A stretch of 6,460 nucleotides of DNA from an uncultured Bacteroidota bacterium. Its GTDB lineage: Bacteria; Bacteroidota; Bacteroidia; NS11-12g; UBA9320. Positions 5,796 to 6,460 of the stretch are shown piece by piece. The stretch's first letter is position 1; every line of letters begins with the position of its first letter. The notes under the pieces were generated by a model, which was not told the origin of the DNA, did no database searches, and saw only the letters and a list, made by a program, of their open reading frames with translations. Location: the NCBI GenBank assembly GCA_913056425.1, contig CAJXLR010000093.1:1-6460 (forward strand), in the 5' to 3' direction. Both the position numbers and the translations under genes were made by a program.

Positions 5796-6380
5796 CTAAG
5801 CCAGATTAAGTTTTACCAAATTGTGCCAATTGGTAATCAGTTGAAGGCCATATTCGGTTAGAATCGCCTCAGGGTGGAACTGAAATCCCCATACAGGCAA
5901 GTGCTTGTGGGAAACTGCCATTACTTGGTTGTTTTCAGTCGTGGCAGTCACTTCTAGTTCCGGGTGGTACACGTTAGACAATATCAGACTGTGGTACCGA
6001 CAAACTTCAAACCCACCGGAAATGCCTTCAAACATCTTGTGTTCTTTGTGATTTAAACGCGATACTTTCCCATGCACCGGAACGTCCATTTTAACCAAAG
6101 GCAGCCCGAAATACCTGCCAATAGCTTGATGTCCGAGGCACACTCCAAGCAAAGGCTTATCCCCAATGAATCGCTCAATGAATGGCATCAATATCCCGGA
6201 TTTTTCAGGAGTTTGCGGCCCGGGTGAAAGCACAGCACCATCGAAAGAATCAGGGTCGATTTCCTCTATGGGCATTTGATCGTTTGTTACAACCCTTACA
6301 TCAGCCCCAGCACGCTCCAAATAGTCTTTAAGATTGTACGTAAAGGAGTCGTAACTATCCAGAAGTAGAATGCGAGCCAT
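5796..6380 (-). CDS. pabA: Glutamine amidotransferase subunit of aminodeoxychorismate/anthranilate synthase (PabA/TrpG type)
   Basis: This 194-residue class I glutamine amidotransferase hydrolyses glutamine and passes ammonia to a chorismate-using partner (PabB or TrpE) for folate or tryptophan synthesis. The N-terminal LLLDSYDSFTYNL (residues 5-17), the oxyanion-site region LSPGPQTPEKSG (51-62), the nucleophile elbow GVCLGHQAIG with Cys81 (79-88), RYHSL (128-132) and FQFHPEA with His169 and Glu171 (167-172) show a complete catalytic triad and normal length. PabA and TrpG cannot be separated reliably by sequence, and in many bacteria one protein serves both. No trp genes lie beside it and the nucleophile block reads GHQ rather than the GQQ often seen in TrpG, so PabA is favoured. 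The partner subunit is not in the window. The ATG is 3 bases after the stop of the upstream gene. Confidence 0.9.
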   Translation of the reverse strand: MARILLLDSYDSFTYNLKDYLERAGADVRVVTNDQMPIEEIDPDSFDGAVLSPGPQTPEKSGILMPFIERFIGDKPLLGVCLGHQAIGRYFGLPLVKMDVPVHGKVSRLNHKEHKMFEGISGGFEVCRYHSLILSNVYHPELEVTATTENNQVMAVSHKHLPVWGFQFHPEAILTEYGLQLITNWHNLVKLNLA

Positions 6381-6383
6381 ACA

Positions 6384-6460
6384 CTACGAAGCTAATATGG
6401 CTTTTGCATAGTTCTCCCAACTCAGGTCTTTGGAAATCTCTTCCACCTTTTTGGCCGGTA
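6384..6460 (-). CDS. C-terminal fragment of an upstream gene, possibly a glycosyltransferase
   Basis: Only the last 24 codons and the TAG stop (6384-6386) of this gene are inside the window; the rest lies to the right. The frame reads through to the window edge, and the visible end is EEISKDLSWENYAKAILAS. A short helix with a SWENYAK-like pattern is common at the C-terminus of GT4-type (group 1) glycosyltransferases, which supports that guess, but the fragment is too short for a firm call. The other forward frame closest to it is interrupted by a stop, and the 3-base spacing to pabA supports a genuine co-transcribed gene end. Confidence 0.5.
   Translation of the reverse strand, partial: PAKKVEEISKDLSWENYAKAILAS

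Noticed and set aside
1..6460. CRISPR array, insertion sequence, tRNA or rRNA gene, intrinsic terminator
   Set aside because: I saw no direct-repeat/spacer pattern, transposase motifs, terminal repeats or tRNA-like folds, and none of the hairpins is followed by a T-tract.

Overview
This window looks like chromosomal DNA from a member of the Bacteroidota, most likely a Flavobacteriales-type organism. Four things support this: two tandem PorG/DUF6089-type outer-membrane proteins (a family tied to the type IX secretion system), their position directly upstream of uppS, an almost complete lack of Shine-Dalgarno sequences, and one match to the Bacteroidota -7 promoter box (TAnnTTTG). A genus cannot be named from this sequence alone.

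All recognisable genes lie on the minus strand, so transcription runs from high to low coordinates. In that order they are: the last 24 codons of a gene that may encode a glycosyltransferase (6384-6460); a PabA/TrpG-type glutamine amidotransferase (5796-6380); a CBS-pair protein with a probable ACT-like C-terminus (5109-5768); a single-POTRA Omp85-family outer-membrane protein (3744-5102); NAD kinase (2867-3742); a monothiol YffB/ArsC/Spx-type thioredoxin-fold protein (2440-2793); two PorG/DUF6089 barrel proteins (1419-2330 and 474-1313); and the N-terminal two thirds of undecaprenyl diphosphate synthase UppS, which runs off the left edge (1-470).

The layout has two parts. From the right edge to nadK the genes are packed 1-27 bases apart and look like one operon. 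From nadK onward there are three gaps of 73-109 bases before the YffB-like gene, the upstream porG paralogue and the uppS-proximal porG. Each gap holds an inverted repeat or a weak promoter-like sequence, so secondary promoters or RNA-level control are plausible there. uppS follows the second porG by 3 bases. The general context CBS - nadK - DUF6089 - uppS (then usually bamA and ompH/skp) is a familiar envelope-biogenesis neighbourhood in Flavobacteriia. Here it seems expanded by a small Omp85 protein, a YffB-like protein and a second PorG.

Functionally the cluster mixes cell-envelope assembly (UppS lipid carrier synthesis, PorG-type type IX secretion components, an Omp85 barrel) with housekeeping metabolism (NADP+ supply, folate or tryptophan precursor synthesis). 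The most unusual local feature is the CBS/Omp85 junction. The Omp85 gene has no ATG: its only start that keeps the signal peptide is a TTG, in the same frame as the CBS gene and two codons after its TGA stop, and a compact GC-rich hairpin covers exactly that junction. I saw no mobile element, CRISPR array, tRNA or rRNA, and no clear rho-independent terminator. No stretch over 300 bases lacks a gene.
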